A stretch of 18,705 nucleotides of DNA, taken from Lachnospiraceae bacterium (GTDB lineage Bacteria; Bacillota; Clostridia; Lachnospirales; Lachnospiraceae). The notes beneath the pieces were generated by a model, which saw only the letters and a program-made list of their open reading frames with translations, had not been told where the DNA came from and did no database searches. This document shows, piece by piece, positions 1 to 6,761 of the stretch. Made by a program: the position numbers and the translations under genes. The number at the start of each line of letters is the position of its first letter. Positions within the stretch are counted from its first letter, which is position 1. The stretch lies in NCBI GenBank assembly GCA_900767585.1, contig CAAFZP010000022.1:1-18705 (forward strand), written 5' to 3'.

Positions 1-448
1 AGCGGAACAGGTACCGGAGAAGCATTTTATTTTCAACGACGGGTTCTGCCATGTACATAAGAGTATTCACAGTGAGGATGTAAAGAAGGCGAAGGAATTA
101 CATCCGGATGCACTGGTGCTGGCACATCCGGAGTGTACAAGTGATACACTGGTACTTGCAGATTTTATTGGAAGTACATCCCAGATTATTGATTATGCAA
201 CCGCATCAGACAGTAAGAAATTCCTGATCTGTACCGAGATGGGTGTATTCTATGAACTGATGCAGAAAAATCCGGACAAGAAATTCTTCTCTGTCGGACA
301 CAGACAGTTCTGCCCGAATATGAAGAAGGTCAGTCTGGACAAGGTGCTCGAGAAGCTTGAAGATCTGAAGGATGAAGTGATTCTTCCGGAGGCGATGTGT
401 GAGCAGGCGAAAAAGCCGCTTGACGAGATGCTGCGTCTGGCGCAATAG
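1..448 (+). CDS. nadA: Quinolinate synthase NadA, 3' part only
   Basis: The reading frame is open from base 2 and lacks its 5' part, which lies outside the window. NadA condenses iminoaspartate with dihydroxyacetone phosphate to give quinolinate, the NAD precursor, using an oxygen-sensitive [4Fe-4S] cluster in the cytoplasm. Family hallmarks in this C-terminal half are FCHVH, HPEC (base 125 onward), GSTSQII, TEMGVFYEL, NPDKKFF and CPNMK. The cysteines in HPEC and CPNMK fit the conserved cluster ligands of the family; the first ligand would be in the missing part. The stop is TAG at 446-448. No terminator was found between it and the response regulator 91 bases downstream, so read-through is possible, although the functions are unrelated. 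Identification is secure; the complete gene was not seen. Confidence 0.95.
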   Translation, partial: AEQVPEKHFIFNDGFCHVHKSIHSEDVKKAKELHPDALVLAHPECTSDTLVLADFIGSTSQIIDYATASDSKKFLICTEMGVFYELMQKNPDKKFFSVGHRQFCPNMKKVSLDKVLEKLEDLKDEVILPEAMCEQAKKPLDEMLRLAQ

Positions 449-479
449 CGGATCTGTTGGACTGACAGATGTATGGAAA

Positions 480-523
480 CCATCGGAGAAATCTGATGGG
501 TTGGTAGATGCACGGAAACTACC
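480..523 (+). other. Two adjacent RNA hairpins in the leader of the response regulator gene
   Basis: Bases 480-487 (CCATCGGA) can pair with 492-499 (TCTGATGG) around a GAAA tetraloop, giving eight pairs including one G-U. Just after it, GGTAG at 503-507 can pair with CTACC at 519-523. Neither is followed by a T-run, so they do not look like an intrinsic terminator. They end four bases before the ribosome binding site GAGGAG (528-533). They could be an mRNA processing or stability element between nadA and the regulator, or chance. Confidence 0.3.
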
Positions 524-539
524 GGGCGAGGAGTATGAG

Positions 540-1208
540 ATGAAACGGATTTTAATTGTGGAAGATGATATGGCACTGGCACAGGAATTGCAGTATCTTC
601 TGATCTCAAATCAGTATGATGCACAGTGTGTCGGAGAATTTAACGATGTTGCCGGACAGATCCTTGCTTCGCAGGCGGATATGGTATTGCTCGATATCAA
701 CCTTCCGGAGATAGATGGACAGAGTGTACTGCGGGAATTGCGTAAGACATCGGATATTCCGGTTATTATGGTGACAAGCAAAAACACAGAGATGGACGAA
801 GTGATCTCGATGAGTTTCGGTGCGGATGATTTTATCGCGAAGCCATACAATCCATCTATTCTGTTGCTTCATATCGAGGCGGTATTCAAGCGCCTTGGAA
901 AGCTGGACGCGGACAAAGGACTCACCTATAAGAATCTGACACTCGATATGGCTCGCGGTATCTTATGTGTCGGAGATAACAACGTGGAGCTTACGAAGAA
1001 TGAGGCGGGGATTTTATCCTATCTGTTAAAGCATCAGAATACGATCGTGACGCGGGATGAGCTGATCAGCTATCTGTGGGATTCGGAAGCATTTGTGGAT
1101 GATAACACGCTGACGGTCAATATGAACCGTGTGCGGAAAAAACTCTCCGATCTTGGTGTGGCGGATGCAATCCGGACAAAGCGTGGACAGGGGTATATTT
1201 TGGAATGA
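540..1208 (+). CDS. OmpR-family response regulator, BceR-like (222 aa)
   Basis: This is a DNA-binding response regulator with an N-terminal receiver domain (about residues 1-115) and a C-terminal winged-helix domain (about 125-222). The acidic pair D9/D10, phosphoacceptor D52 (MVLLDINLPEIDG), T79 and K101 (FIAKPY) are all present. The C-terminal part carries typical OmpR-family motifs (ELTKNEAGIL, DNTLTVNMNRVRKKL, IRTKRGQGYIL). ATG 540 was chosen because GAGGAG at 528-533 precedes it by six bases and the protein then starts MKRILIVEDD, as is normal for the family; the frame is open further upstream but that extension has no regulator sequence. The stop overlaps the kinase start as ATGA (1205-1208), so the two are translationally coupled. 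Pairing with a short kinase lacking a sensor domain, and BceR-type operators at 2228 and 11453, indicate a BceR/GraR-type regulator of envelope defence. Confidence 0.93.
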   Translation: MKRILIVEDDMALAQELQYLLISNQYDAQCVGEFNDVAGQILASQADMVLLDINLPEIDGQSVLRELRKTSDIPVIMVTSKNTEMDEVISMSFGADDFIAKPYNPSILLLHIEAVFKRLGKLDADKGLTYKNLTLDMARGILCVGDNNVELTKNEAGILSYLLKHQNTIVTRDELISYLWDSEAFVDDNTLTVNMNRVRKKLSDLGVADAIRTKRGQGYILE

Positions 1209-2218
1209 CAGTTCGAGGTTATTTAAAAGACAGAATCGGTTTTGTTGCTGCGGTGGTATGTATCATGGTAGTATTCAAGCTGTTAGGGTTTGCCTGCAAG
1301 GCTCGGATGGATTTTATCTGGGTGATGGAGGGAATTATTTTTGTAACATCACTGTGTGCCTTCGGGGCGGATTACCGGAAGCGGAGCCGCTTCTACCGGG
1401 AACTGCAGGGAATCCTTGATGGTCTGGATCAGAAATATCTGATCACAGAGATGATGGTACAACCGGATTTCGAGGAAGGAAAAATCTGGATGGATGTTCT
1501 GTATGACACCGGGAAGTCCATGCGGGATAAGTTAAATGACACCGAGGATTCTCTACGGGATTTCAAGGAATATTTAGAGCTTTGGATCCACGAGATCAAG
1601 ATTCCGATCGCGGCATTAAATCTCATGAATTATAATGGCAGTCAGGATCTGAAGAAACAGAAGGCACAGCTTGCCCGTATCAACGGATTTGTTGAACAGA
1701 TTTTATTTTATGCGCGTGCAGATGCGGCAGAGAAGGATTATCTGCTCACCGCGTGCAATCTGGATGCTGCCATCAATCAGGTGTTGCAGCAGCAGAAGGA
1801 TCTGCTGATCGGGAATAAAATACGAATTGAGAAAAACGATACAGACCACTCGGTTGTCACAGATTCTAAATGGCTTGCATTTATGCTTGGTCAGATCGTG
1901 AACAACAGTATCAAATACCGGGATACCGCAAAGCAATCGCGTATTTCTTTTGCGGCAGAGGATATGGCAGATAAGACGGTTCTTAGAATCCGTGATAATG
2001 GCATCGGTATAACACAACAGGATATCGGCAGGGTGTTTGACAAGACCTTTACCGGGGAGAACGGACGGCGCGGAAATGCTTCTACCGGAATGGGTTTGTA
2101 TATATGTAAACAGCTTTGCAATAAACTTGGACATTCGATTGCGATTACGTCCGTGCATGGGGAGTATACTGAGGTAGAGATTGTCTTTGGCAAAGAGACA
2201 TTCCTAACGGGAGAGTAG
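1205..2218 (+). CDS. Intramembrane-sensing histidine kinase, BceS-like (337 aa)
   Basis: This is a membrane sensor kinase that autophosphorylates and passes phosphate to the upstream regulator. Two transmembrane helices lie at about residues 11-30 and 37-55 with almost no extracellular loop between them. That is the hallmark of intramembrane-sensing kinases of the BceS/GraS type, which usually sense flux through a partner BceAB transporter rather than bind ligand directly. The H-box is LWIHEIKIPIA with H129; the N-box is QIVNNSIKYR (N233/N234); RDNGIGI (263-269) and STGMGLYI (293-300) are the ATP-binding glycine boxes. The ATG overlaps the regulator stop by four bases. The gene ends only 10 bases before the operator that precedes the surface-modification cassette. 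The likely transporter partner is encoded at 11639-14456. Confidence 0.93.
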   Translation: MTVRGYLKDRIGFVAAVVCIMVVFKLLGFACKARMDFIWVMEGIIFVTSLCAFGADYRKRSRFYRELQGILDGLDQKYLITEMMVQPDFEEGKIWMDVLYDTGKSMRDKLNDTEDSLRDFKEYLELWIHEIKIPIAALNLMNYNGSQDLKKQKAQLARINGFVEQILFYARADAAEKDYLLTACNLDAAINQVLQQQKDLLIGNKIRIEKNDTDHSVVTDSKWLAFMLGQIVNNSIKYRDTAKQSRISFAAEDMADKTVLRIRDNGIGITQQDIGRVFDKTFTGENGRRGNASTGMGLYICKQLCNKLGHSIAITSVHGEYTEVEIVFGKETFLTGE

Positions 2219-2226
2219 TTTACAAC

Positions 2227-2242
2227 CTTACAAAAATGTAAG
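2227..2242 (+). promoter_or_regulatory. BceR-type operator upstream of the MBOAT/ligase cassette
   Basis: CTTACAAAAATGTAAG is a perfect inverted repeat: six-base arms around an AAAA centre. It matches the TNACA-N4-TGTAA pattern recognised by BceR-like regulators. It sits between the kinase stop (2218) and the first cassette gene (2366). A second copy with one mismatch lies at 11453-11466 ahead of the ABC transporter. The two share the spacing to a CGATGGAT element and to a -10-like hexamer. No binding was measured; the assignment rests on pattern and context. Confidence 0.75.
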
Positions 2243-2259
2243 AGAGTTGTCATAAACTA

Positions 2260-2291
2260 CGATGGATAGAACGCATGTGAGAATGTATGAT
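2260..2291 (+). promoter_or_regulatory. Putative cassette promoter: CGATGGAT element and -10 TATGAT
   Basis: TATGAT at 2286-2291 is the best -10 candidate. It starts 45 bases after the last base of the operator, the same distance as TATACT at 11511 from the second operator. No good -35 stands 17 bases upstream, which is expected for a promoter needing an activator. CGATGGAT at 2260-2267 occurs at the identical offset in the transporter promoter and may be a secondary regulator site or part of the core promoter. Confidence 0.55.
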
Positions 2292-2365
2292 ACAGGTAGG
2301 ACAGTTGCCTGGGACACAAATATGGAAGAAAGGCACAGTCGGATACTGTGGCGAGGATTTGGAAC

Positions 2366-3889
2366 ATGGCTTATCATGAATCCATGTATTTTTTAGTATT
2401 TTTGCCGGTGGTTCTCATCGGTTATCAGCTTGCACCAAAGCAGGTTCGTTTTGGTGTGCTGCTCTTTTTTAGTTATTGTTTCTATTTTTTGTTCAGCCAC
2501 AGATTGATTCTATTTCTGGCTGGAGCAACCGGAATCACTTACATAGTTGGAAGGCTGGCTGCTACCGGTGAGAAAAAACGCAGAAAAGCGATACTGACAG
2601 TAGGGGTCTGGCTGTTGCTTGGTATGCTGCTTGTGATGAAATACAGCGGATTTTTTGCAGAGAATCTGAATTTGCTTTTTGGAGCGGCGCAATCTTCATT
2701 GCGTCTTCCGGTGCGGCGTTTCCTGCTGCCGCTTGGCATCTCATTTTACACGCTTTCTGCGATCGGATATATGGCGGATGTCTACTGGAAGAAGATTGAA
2801 CCGGAGCGAAACATTGCGAAGCTTGCACTCTTTTTAAGCTTCTTCCCAATCATCATGGAAGGACCGATCTGTATGTACAGTGATACAGCAGATGCACTCA
2901 CGAAGGGGGAAGATATCCGGAGTGAGAATCTCGTCCGGGGCTATATGCGGATTGGCTGGGGACTCATCAAGAAGGTTGTGATTGCAGACCGTCTGTATGT
3001 TGTGGTGCAGACGTTGTTTGACGGGTATGCGTCTTATCACGGTGTGATGATCGTGGTCGCGGCAGTATCCTATACTGTCCAGCTTTATATGGAGTTTTCC
3101 GGTTGTATGGATATTGTGATCGGAAGTGCGGAGTGCTTCGGCATGACATTGCCGGAGAATTTTGCACAGCCGTTCGTATCGAAGAATGCATCTGAATTCT
3201 GGCGCAGATGGCATATCTCGCTTGGCAGATGGTTCAAGACATATATTTTCTATCCGGTTTCCATGTCGAAGCTTACCAGAAAATGGAACCGCTTTGCGAA
3301 GAAGCATACAAGTAAATATGTGAAGCTGATGGTTGCTTCCGCAATCGCGTTATTCCCTGTGTGGGTGTGCAACGGACTCTGGCATGGTGCGAGCTGGAGT
3401 TACCTTTTCTACGGCATGTATTATTTCGTTGTAATCATGATTGAACTGATGCTGGAACCGGCGATGAAGAAGCTTTGCGAAGCATGGAAGATTACCGAAG
3501 CTACGACATGGTGGAATGTTCTTCGGATCTTGAAAACATGGGTGATCATTTTCACCGGAGAACTGTTTTTCCGGGCGGATACACTGGGCATCGGGATGCA
3601 TATGTTTGCATCCCTGTTCCGTGATTTTGAGCTACACAGGCTCTGGGACGGTACGTTGCTTACGCTTGGGCTTGGCAGAGTGGAGATTGGAATTATTCTT
3701 GCGTCTTTGCTGCTCGTTGGCGTGGTAAATCATTTCCGTGAGCACGGGGTAGATGTGCGTGGCGTGATCTTGCAGAAACGGCTGCCGGTGCGCTGGCTCG
3801 TGTATCTTGCACTCATCTTTGTCGTGCTTATATTCGGTGCGTATGGACCGGGATATCAGGAGGTGGATCTGATCTATGCAGGCTTCTAA
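2366..3889 (+). CDS. MBOAT-family membrane O-acyltransferase 1, DltB/AlgI-like (507 aa)
   Basis: This polytopic membrane protein belongs to the family that moves an activated acyl or aminoacyl group through the membrane onto an extracellular acceptor (DltB, AlgI, PatA). Signature segments are FYTLSAIGYMADVYW, SFFPIIMEGPI, FWRRWHISLGRWFKTYIFYP (H283) and CNGLWHGASW (H340, the position of the family's catalytic His). ATG 2366 was chosen: GAGG at 2353-2356 lies nine bases upstream, and the resulting start MAYH..FLPVV aligns with MBOAT 2 at 8369. A GTG at 2348 is in frame but adds six residues the paralogue lacks. The 3' end overlaps the next gene by 14 bases. It is the first gene after the BceR-type operator. 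The acceptor polymer cannot be read from the sequence. Confidence 0.9.
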   Translation: MAYHESMYFLVFLPVVLIGYQLAPKQVRFGVLLFFSYCFYFLFSHRLILFLAGATGITYIVGRLAATGEKKRRKAILTVGVWLLLGMLLVMKYSGFFAENLNLLFGAAQSSLRLPVRRFLLPLGISFYTLSAIGYMADVYWKKIEPERNIAKLALFLSFFPIIMEGPICMYSDTADALTKGEDIRSENLVRGYMRIGWGLIKKVVIADRLYVVVQTLFDGYASYHGVMIVVAAVSYTVQLYMEFSGCMDIVIGSAECFGMTLPENFAQPFVSKNASEFWRRWHISLGRWFKTYIFYPVSMSKLTRKWNRFAKKHTSKYVKLMVASAIALFPVWVCNGLWHGASWSYLFYGMYYFVVIMIELMLEPAMKKLCEAWKITEATTWWNVLRILKTWVIIFTGELFFRADTLGIGMHMFASLFRDFELHRLWDGTLLTLGLGRVEIGIILASLLLVGVVNHFREHGVDVRGVILQKRLPVRWLVYLALIFVVLIFGAYGPGYQEVDLIYAGF

Positions 3890-4907
3890 AGATATGGATA
3901 TACAAAAGAAAGATATTTCGGAAAATACGGATTCTGGAAGAAAAAAATACGGGTCACATAAGACATGGCTTCGGGCAATCGCATTTACAATGGTGGTTTT
4001 GCTGCTTCTTGTAGCAGCCGGGAAGCTGTGTGATCCGATCCGGCTTGGCTTGCAGGATTCGGTTTCCGAGCGGGAACGGTACCTGCTGCATCTGCTGTCC
4101 GAACCGGAGGATATGGTCGACGTGGCAATCCTTGGTGACAGCGAGAGCTATACGTTATTGTCCACCTATCAGTTATGGAAGGACGCGGGGATTGCGTCAT
4201 ATATCGGTGGACAGTCCGGACAATGGATCGGGGAAAGTTATTTCTCGCTTAAGAAGATTTTGAAACGCCAGTCCCCGAAGGTGGTAATCTTAGAGACGAA
4301 TGAGTTTTTCTCCAGAGGAGATGCGAGTGTGATCCGGGATGCGGCAAAATCCGCGCAGGAGCTTGCGCGGCAGATGTTCCCGATCCTCAAATACCATCGG
4401 TTCTGGAAGATGGAACCTGCCGATCCGAACCTGCAGACGACGATTTTCAATGGATTTGAACTGCGGGCAGCCGTGGCACCCTATACCGGCGGTGCCTACA
4501 TGCATACAACCGACGATAGAACACCGGTGACTTTTATCACAAGGTATTATCTGGATAAGATCAAGCGTTTGTGTGATGCACATGGAACGAAGCTGTTGTT
4601 TGTGACAGCCCCTTCCCCGGTCAATCATACGATGCAGCGGCACAATGAGGTGCAGGCGCTTGCAGATGCGCTTGCCGTTCCATACCTCGATCTGAATCTG
4701 AATACCGAGGAGCTTGGAATCGACTGGAATCTGGATACCCTCGATGGTGGCGATCATTTAAACTATACCGGTTGTCAGAAAGCTACGGCATATCTGCAGC
4801 GGTATATGCAGACGCATTATACGTTGCCGGATCGCCGGAAGGATGCCCGGTATGAGACATGGAACAAGCGGGCGGCAGAGTTTGAAAAACTTCTTCCGCA
4901 AACTTAA
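3876..4907 (+). CDS. Membrane-anchored SGNH-fold protein 1, DltD/AlgJ-like partner of MBOAT 1 (343 aa)
   Basis: After a basic N-terminal tail there is one transmembrane segment (about residues 33-49), then an extracytoplasmic SGNH-type domain. Visible blocks are ILGDSESY with candidate nucleophile S89, GGQSGQW, LETNEFF, and GGDHLNYTG with D293/H294 as the candidate acid and base. Proteins of this type (DltD, AlgJ/AlgX, PatB) accept or finish transfer of the group delivered by an MBOAT partner. ATG 3876 is preceded by AGGAGGTGG (3858-3866), nine bases away and inside the end of MBOAT 1; the 14-base overlap implies translational coupling. SGNH 2 at 9927 is a diverged paralogue sharing ILGDSE/FLGDSE, GGAYMH, SPSP, LNLN..LGIDW and DGGDHLN. 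The reaction (hydrolysis or transfer) is inferred from context. Confidence 0.82.
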   Translation: MQASKDMDIQKKDISENTDSGRKKYGSHKTWLRAIAFTMVVLLLLVAAGKLCDPIRLGLQDSVSERERYLLHLLSEPEDMVDVAILGDSESYTLLSTYQLWKDAGIASYIGGQSGQWIGESYFSLKKILKRQSPKVVILETNEFFSRGDASVIRDAAKSAQELARQMFPILKYHRFWKMEPADPNLQTTIFNGFELRAAVAPYTGGAYMHTTDDRTPVTFITRYYLDKIKRLCDAHGTKLLFVTAPSPVNHTMQRHNEVQALADALAVPYLDLNLNTEELGIDWNLDTLDGGDHLNYTGCQKATAYLQRYMQTHYTLPDRRKDARYETWNKRAAEFEKLLPQT

Positions 4908-4959
4908 ACAAATCTTAAATGATTGCTTGGTTTTATCTTAATATTTAAGTCACTATACT
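4903..4959 (+). promoter_or_regulatory. Possible internal promoter with CTTAAA repeats and a CTTAA/TTAAG palindrome
   Basis: CTTAAA occurs at 4903-4908 and 4914-4919, an 11-base period like that of direct-repeat sites of OmpR-family regulators such as PhoP. The palindrome CTTAA-TAT-TTAAG follows at 4937-4949. TATACT at 4954-4959 is a good -10 hexamer; a clear -35 is missing (TTTATC at 4932-4937 is weak). The 168-base gap 4908-5075 is the largest inside the cassette, so the ligase and genes after it may have a second, separately controlled promoter. Confidence 0.4.
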
Positions 4960-5075
4960 ATGTAACAGAACAGGAAAATGCAGCAGACACGCAGATGGAA
5001 GCATATACGATGTGTGAAAATTACTAGAGCATTTTCGTAGTCAGGCATCTCGAACCTGCACGCATGGAGGACATT

Positions 5076-6761
5076 ATGAAAAATGTATTGGAATATCTGG
5101 AACAAAGTGCACAGAAGTATCCGGACAAGATTGCTGTGAAGGATATAGCGTGTGCTTATACATATGAACAATTATGGAAGATGGCAAGACATATTGGCAG
5201 CCGCCTGACAAAGCATACAACACCGAACCATCCGGTCTGTGTATTTGCGGATAAGAGTGCGGATACGCTGGCAGCCTTCTTCGGAATCATCTATGCGGGT
5301 TGCTTCTATACGCTGGTCGATCCATCGTTCCCGGAGGCACGTATCCAGTCGATGCTTTCGGTGTTAGAGCCGGATGTGATCGTGGACGGAAGCAATGCAC
5401 CGGACAAGCTTGCAGCGTGTGGTTGTACGGAGCGGGTAATCCGGATGGAGACACTGGTACACGGGCTGAAATTTGAATGTACAAATCCGGAAAATACAGA
5501 GAACGTGGCACAGGCCGGCACAGATGGAGAAACCGGATGTGTGAATCGGCAGATGGAATTGTATGCGGTAGATGAAACTGATTCCGGTGAAACCGGAGAT
5601 GCAGACCGGCAGATGGAATTATCGGATATAGAAAATGCCCGGCTGCAGGAAATCCGGGAATCCATGATCGATACCGATCCGCTCTATTGTAATTTTACTT
5701 CCGGATCGACCGGAACTCCGAAGGGCGTACTTGTGGCACACCGGTCAGTGATTGAATTTATCGATCAGTTTACGGAGATTTTCGATATCACCAAAGCCGA
5801 TGTGATCGGCAATCAGGCACCGTTTGATTTTGACGTATCGGTCAAGGATATCTACAGTGCGATGAAGGTGGGTGCAACCTTAGTTGTGATTCCGAAAGCA
5901 TATTTTATGTTCCCGAATTCAGTTGTGGATATGCTCGATGAGAATCATGTCACAACACTGATCTGGGCGGTATCGGCACTCTGCCTGTTGAATCGTCTGC
6001 ATGGACTAAAACATAAAGTGCCGGCAGATATCAACAAGATTTTATTCAGCGGTGAGGCGATGCCAATCCGGCAGCTTCACGCATGGCAAAGTTGCTATCC
6101 GGATGCGATGTTTGTGAATCTCTATGGACCGACGGAAATCACCTGTAACTGCACCTATCATATTCTGGAACGCGAATATACCGAGGAGGAGAAGCTTCCA
6201 ATCGGAATTCCATTTCCGAACGAACGGGTATTTCTGCTTGACGAGGACAATCATCTGATTGAACCGGGAAGCGTTGGCAAGATTGGAGAGCTCTGCGTGG
6301 CAGGTACGACACTTGCCCTCGGATATTACAGGAATGCTGCGGCGACGGCGAATGCATTTGTGTCAAATCCGCTTAATCCCGATTACCCGGAGACAATCTA
6401 CCGGACGGGAGACCTGGCAAGCTATGGCGGGGACGGACTGCTTTATTTTGCGGGACGAAAAGATTTTCAGATCAAGCATATGGGACACCGGATCGAGTTA
6501 GAAGAGATAGAACATGCACTTGCCGCAATCCCGGAGATCGAGGGTGCCGCGTGCTTTTATGATAGAGCGAAGAACAAGGTTGTTGCCTGCTACATCGGAA
6601 TAGATGATAAGAAATATCTGATTACCGCGATGAAGAACAAGGTGCCGGATTATATGGTGCCGAATGTATTTTGCAAGGTGGACATGCTGCCGCTTAATAA
6701 GAACGGAAAGACTGACAAGAAGCTGTTGGAAGCACAGTATAAGGAAGGAGCGTTTGCATGA
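5076..6761 (+). CDS. Amino-acid adenylating ligase, DltA-like (561 aa)
   Basis: This cytoplasmic adenylation-domain enzyme activates a carboxylic substrate with ATP and loads it on a carrier phosphopantetheine, here probably the product of 8093-8320. Motifs in order: TSGSTGTPKG (208-217, phosphate loop), FDFDVSVKDIY (250-260), YGPTE (350-354), YRTGDL (442-447), GRKDFQIKHMGHRIELEEIE (460-479) and NKNGKTDKK with the catalytic Lys K545. FDFDVS resembles DltA FSFDLS, whose Asp holds the substrate amino group (D253 here), so an amino acid is likely. Odd feature: about 60 acidic residues are inserted before the phosphate loop (roughly 132-192) and contain a duplicated 20-residue unit. It is longer than the roughly 500 residues usual for DltA. 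ATG 5076 has TGGAGG five bases upstream; an in-frame ATG at 5064 overlaps that site. Overlap with the next gene is ATGA. Confidence 0.88.
   Translation: MKNVLEYLEQSAQKYPDKIAVKDIACAYTYEQLWKMARHIGSRLTKHTTPNHPVCVFADKSADTLAAFFGIIYAGCFYTLVDPSFPEARIQSMLSVLEPDVIVDGSNAPDKLAACGCTERVIRMETLVHGLKFECTNPENTENVAQAGTDGETGCVNRQMELYAVDETDSGETGDADRQMELSDIENARLQEIRESMIDTDPLYCNFTSGSTGTPKGVLVAHRSVIEFIDQFTEIFDITKADVIGNQAPFDFDVSVKDIYSAMKVGATLVVIPKAYFMFPNSVVDMLDENHVTTLIWAVSALCLLNRLHGLKHKVPADINKILFSGEAMPIRQLHAWQSCYPDAMFVNLYGPTEITCNCTYHILEREYTEEEKLPIGIPFPNERVFLLDEDNHLIEPGSVGKIGELCVAGTTLALGYYRNAAATANAFVSNPLNPDYPETIYRTGDLASYGGDGLLYFAGRKDFQIKHMGHRIELEEIEHALAAIPEIEGAACFYDRAKNKVVACYIGIDDKKYLITAMKNKVPDYMVPNVFCKVDMLPLNKNGKTDKKLLEAQYKEGAFA
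5526..5645 (+). repeat. In-frame 60-bp duplication inside the ligase gene
   Basis: A 35-base segment at 5526-5560 recurs at 5586-5620, a 60-base period that keeps frame. The encoded units share GETG..xRQMEL (residues 151-162 and 171-182). They lie in an acidic, probably disordered insertion ahead of the ATP-binding loop. The two copies differ at several bases, so the duplication is not recent. Confidence 0.8.

Noticed and set aside
399..539. Longer start for the response regulator
   Set aside because: The extension overlaps the nadA end and has no receiver-domain sequence; ATG 540 has a proper binding site.
1703..2253. Long antisense open frames, here and opposite most other genes
   Set aside because: They lie opposite well-supported genes with full family motifs, have no ribosome binding sites and translate to no recognisable protein.
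2348..2365. GTG start for MBOAT 1
   Set aside because: It adds six residues absent from the paralogue, and GAGG at 2353-2356 then lies inside the gene; ATG 2366 aligns with the MBOAT 2 start.
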